Assembly (NCBI GenBank): GCA_026390275.1 | Contig: JAPLGF010000191.1 | Location: 1 to 5,401 of the forward strand | Reading direction: 5' to 3' | Length of the DNA stretch: 5,401 bases | From: Candidatus Atribacteria bacterium | GTDB lineage: Bacteria; Atribacterota; Atribacteria; Atribacterales; Atribacteraceae | Made by a program: the position numbers and the translations under genes | Part shown: one piece after another, positions 5,212-5,401 of the stretch | Position numbering within the stretch: the stretch's first letter is position 1 | Layout of the letters: each line of letters opens with the position of its first letter | The notes under the pieces: generated by a model | The model's input: only the letters and a program-made list of their open reading frames with translations | Databases searched by the model: none | Told to the model about the DNA's origin: nothing

Positions 5212-5401
5212 TTATTTCAATCCAAAGTGAGAAGATACATTGGCTTGAGTCGTATGAGTCAACTTTCCATTTTTATAATCGTCCAATACCGATTCTTCGG
5301 TTCCACTACAATTAATGAAGACTTTAATTCCAGCTTCGTTAAAAACCTTCGAAGCATTTGGTCCCATGTTCCCGGTAAGAACCGCTTTTACTCCCCGATC
5401 A
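5212..5401 (-). CDS. NifX/NifB-type dinitrogenase iron-molybdenum cofactor biosynthesis family protein, 3' part only
   Basis: An open minus-strand frame runs from the right edge to TAA at 5212-5214 and gives the last 62 residues; the 5' end is outside the window. The sequence GVKAVLTGNMGPNA (3-16), VFNEAGIKVFINCSGT (19-34), a stretch ending YKNGKL (42-47) and ANVSSHFG (53-60) fits the C-terminal half of the NifX/NafY/NifB-C fold (COG1433 type, RNase H-like). Members bind or carry Fe-S or FeMo-cofactor precursors, but many, as probably here, occur outside nitrogen-fixation gene sets. The ending with an HFG motif is typical of the stand-alone small form of roughly 110-130 residues. Its place just upstream of the zinc-ribbon and ferredoxin-ATPase genes is the usual order for this anaerobe cluster. 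Family is sure; whether it is the first gene of the operon cannot be seen. Confidence 0.88.
   Translation of the reverse strand, partial: DRGVKAVLTGNMGPNASKVFNEAGIKVFINCSGTEESVLDDYKNGKLTHTTQANVSSHFGLK

Noticed and set aside
1..5401. CRISPR arrays, tRNA or rRNA genes, insertion sequences
   Set aside because: No spaced repeat array, no cloverleaf-like or rRNA sequence and no transposase-like frame or terminal inverted repeats were seen; the window is nearly filled with coding sequence.

Overview
This window looks like chromosome from an anaerobic, iron-sulfur-rich bacterium. The base composition is moderate, and the genes are packed in one tight operon of Fe-S scaffold and NifX-type proteins. 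Such sets are common in anaerobes (Clostridia, Thermotogota, Atribacterota, sulfate reducers) and archaea. The lineage cannot be fixed from the sequence alone.

Layout: (1) Positions 2-238 on the + strand hold the 3' end of a gene whose start lies off the left edge. It encodes the C-terminal 78 residues of a ribosomally made peptide precursor with a nitrile-hydratase-like leader peptide (NHLP), a Gly-Gly junction, and a short core built from two tandem octapeptides, DCGMGAYA and DCGMGLYI. (2) Positions 239-392 are a non-coding gap between convergent genes, with a perfect 11-bp hairpin at 343-368 that probably ends the leftward operon. (3) Positions 393-5401 are a single leftward (minus-strand) operon. 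In transcription order it holds: a NifX-type protein (partial, 5' end off the right edge), a small Gly/Arg-rich zinc-ribbon protein, two MinD-type ATPases with inserted 2x[4Fe-4S] ferredoxin domains, a metallo-beta-lactamase-fold protein, a sugar-phosphate-isomerase-like TIM barrel, a DsrE-like small protein, and an Mrp/NBP35 Fe-S carrier ATPase. Junctions are 4-bp ATGA overlaps or gaps of 86 bp or less.

How they fit together: the NifX-like protein, the two ferredoxin-ATPases and Mrp form a recurring anaerobe gene set thought to handle metal-sulfur clusters. The DsrE-like protein may add a sulfur-handling step. The MBL and TIM-barrel proteins are probably metal-dependent enzymes of unknown substrate in the same operon.

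The most novel item is the NHLP precursor at the left edge. Its core has two Cys and no Ser, and no maturation enzyme is visible in the window. The maturase, if clustered, should lie to the left. The precursor has no start codon inside the window, so a simple ATG-to-stop ORF scan would miss it.
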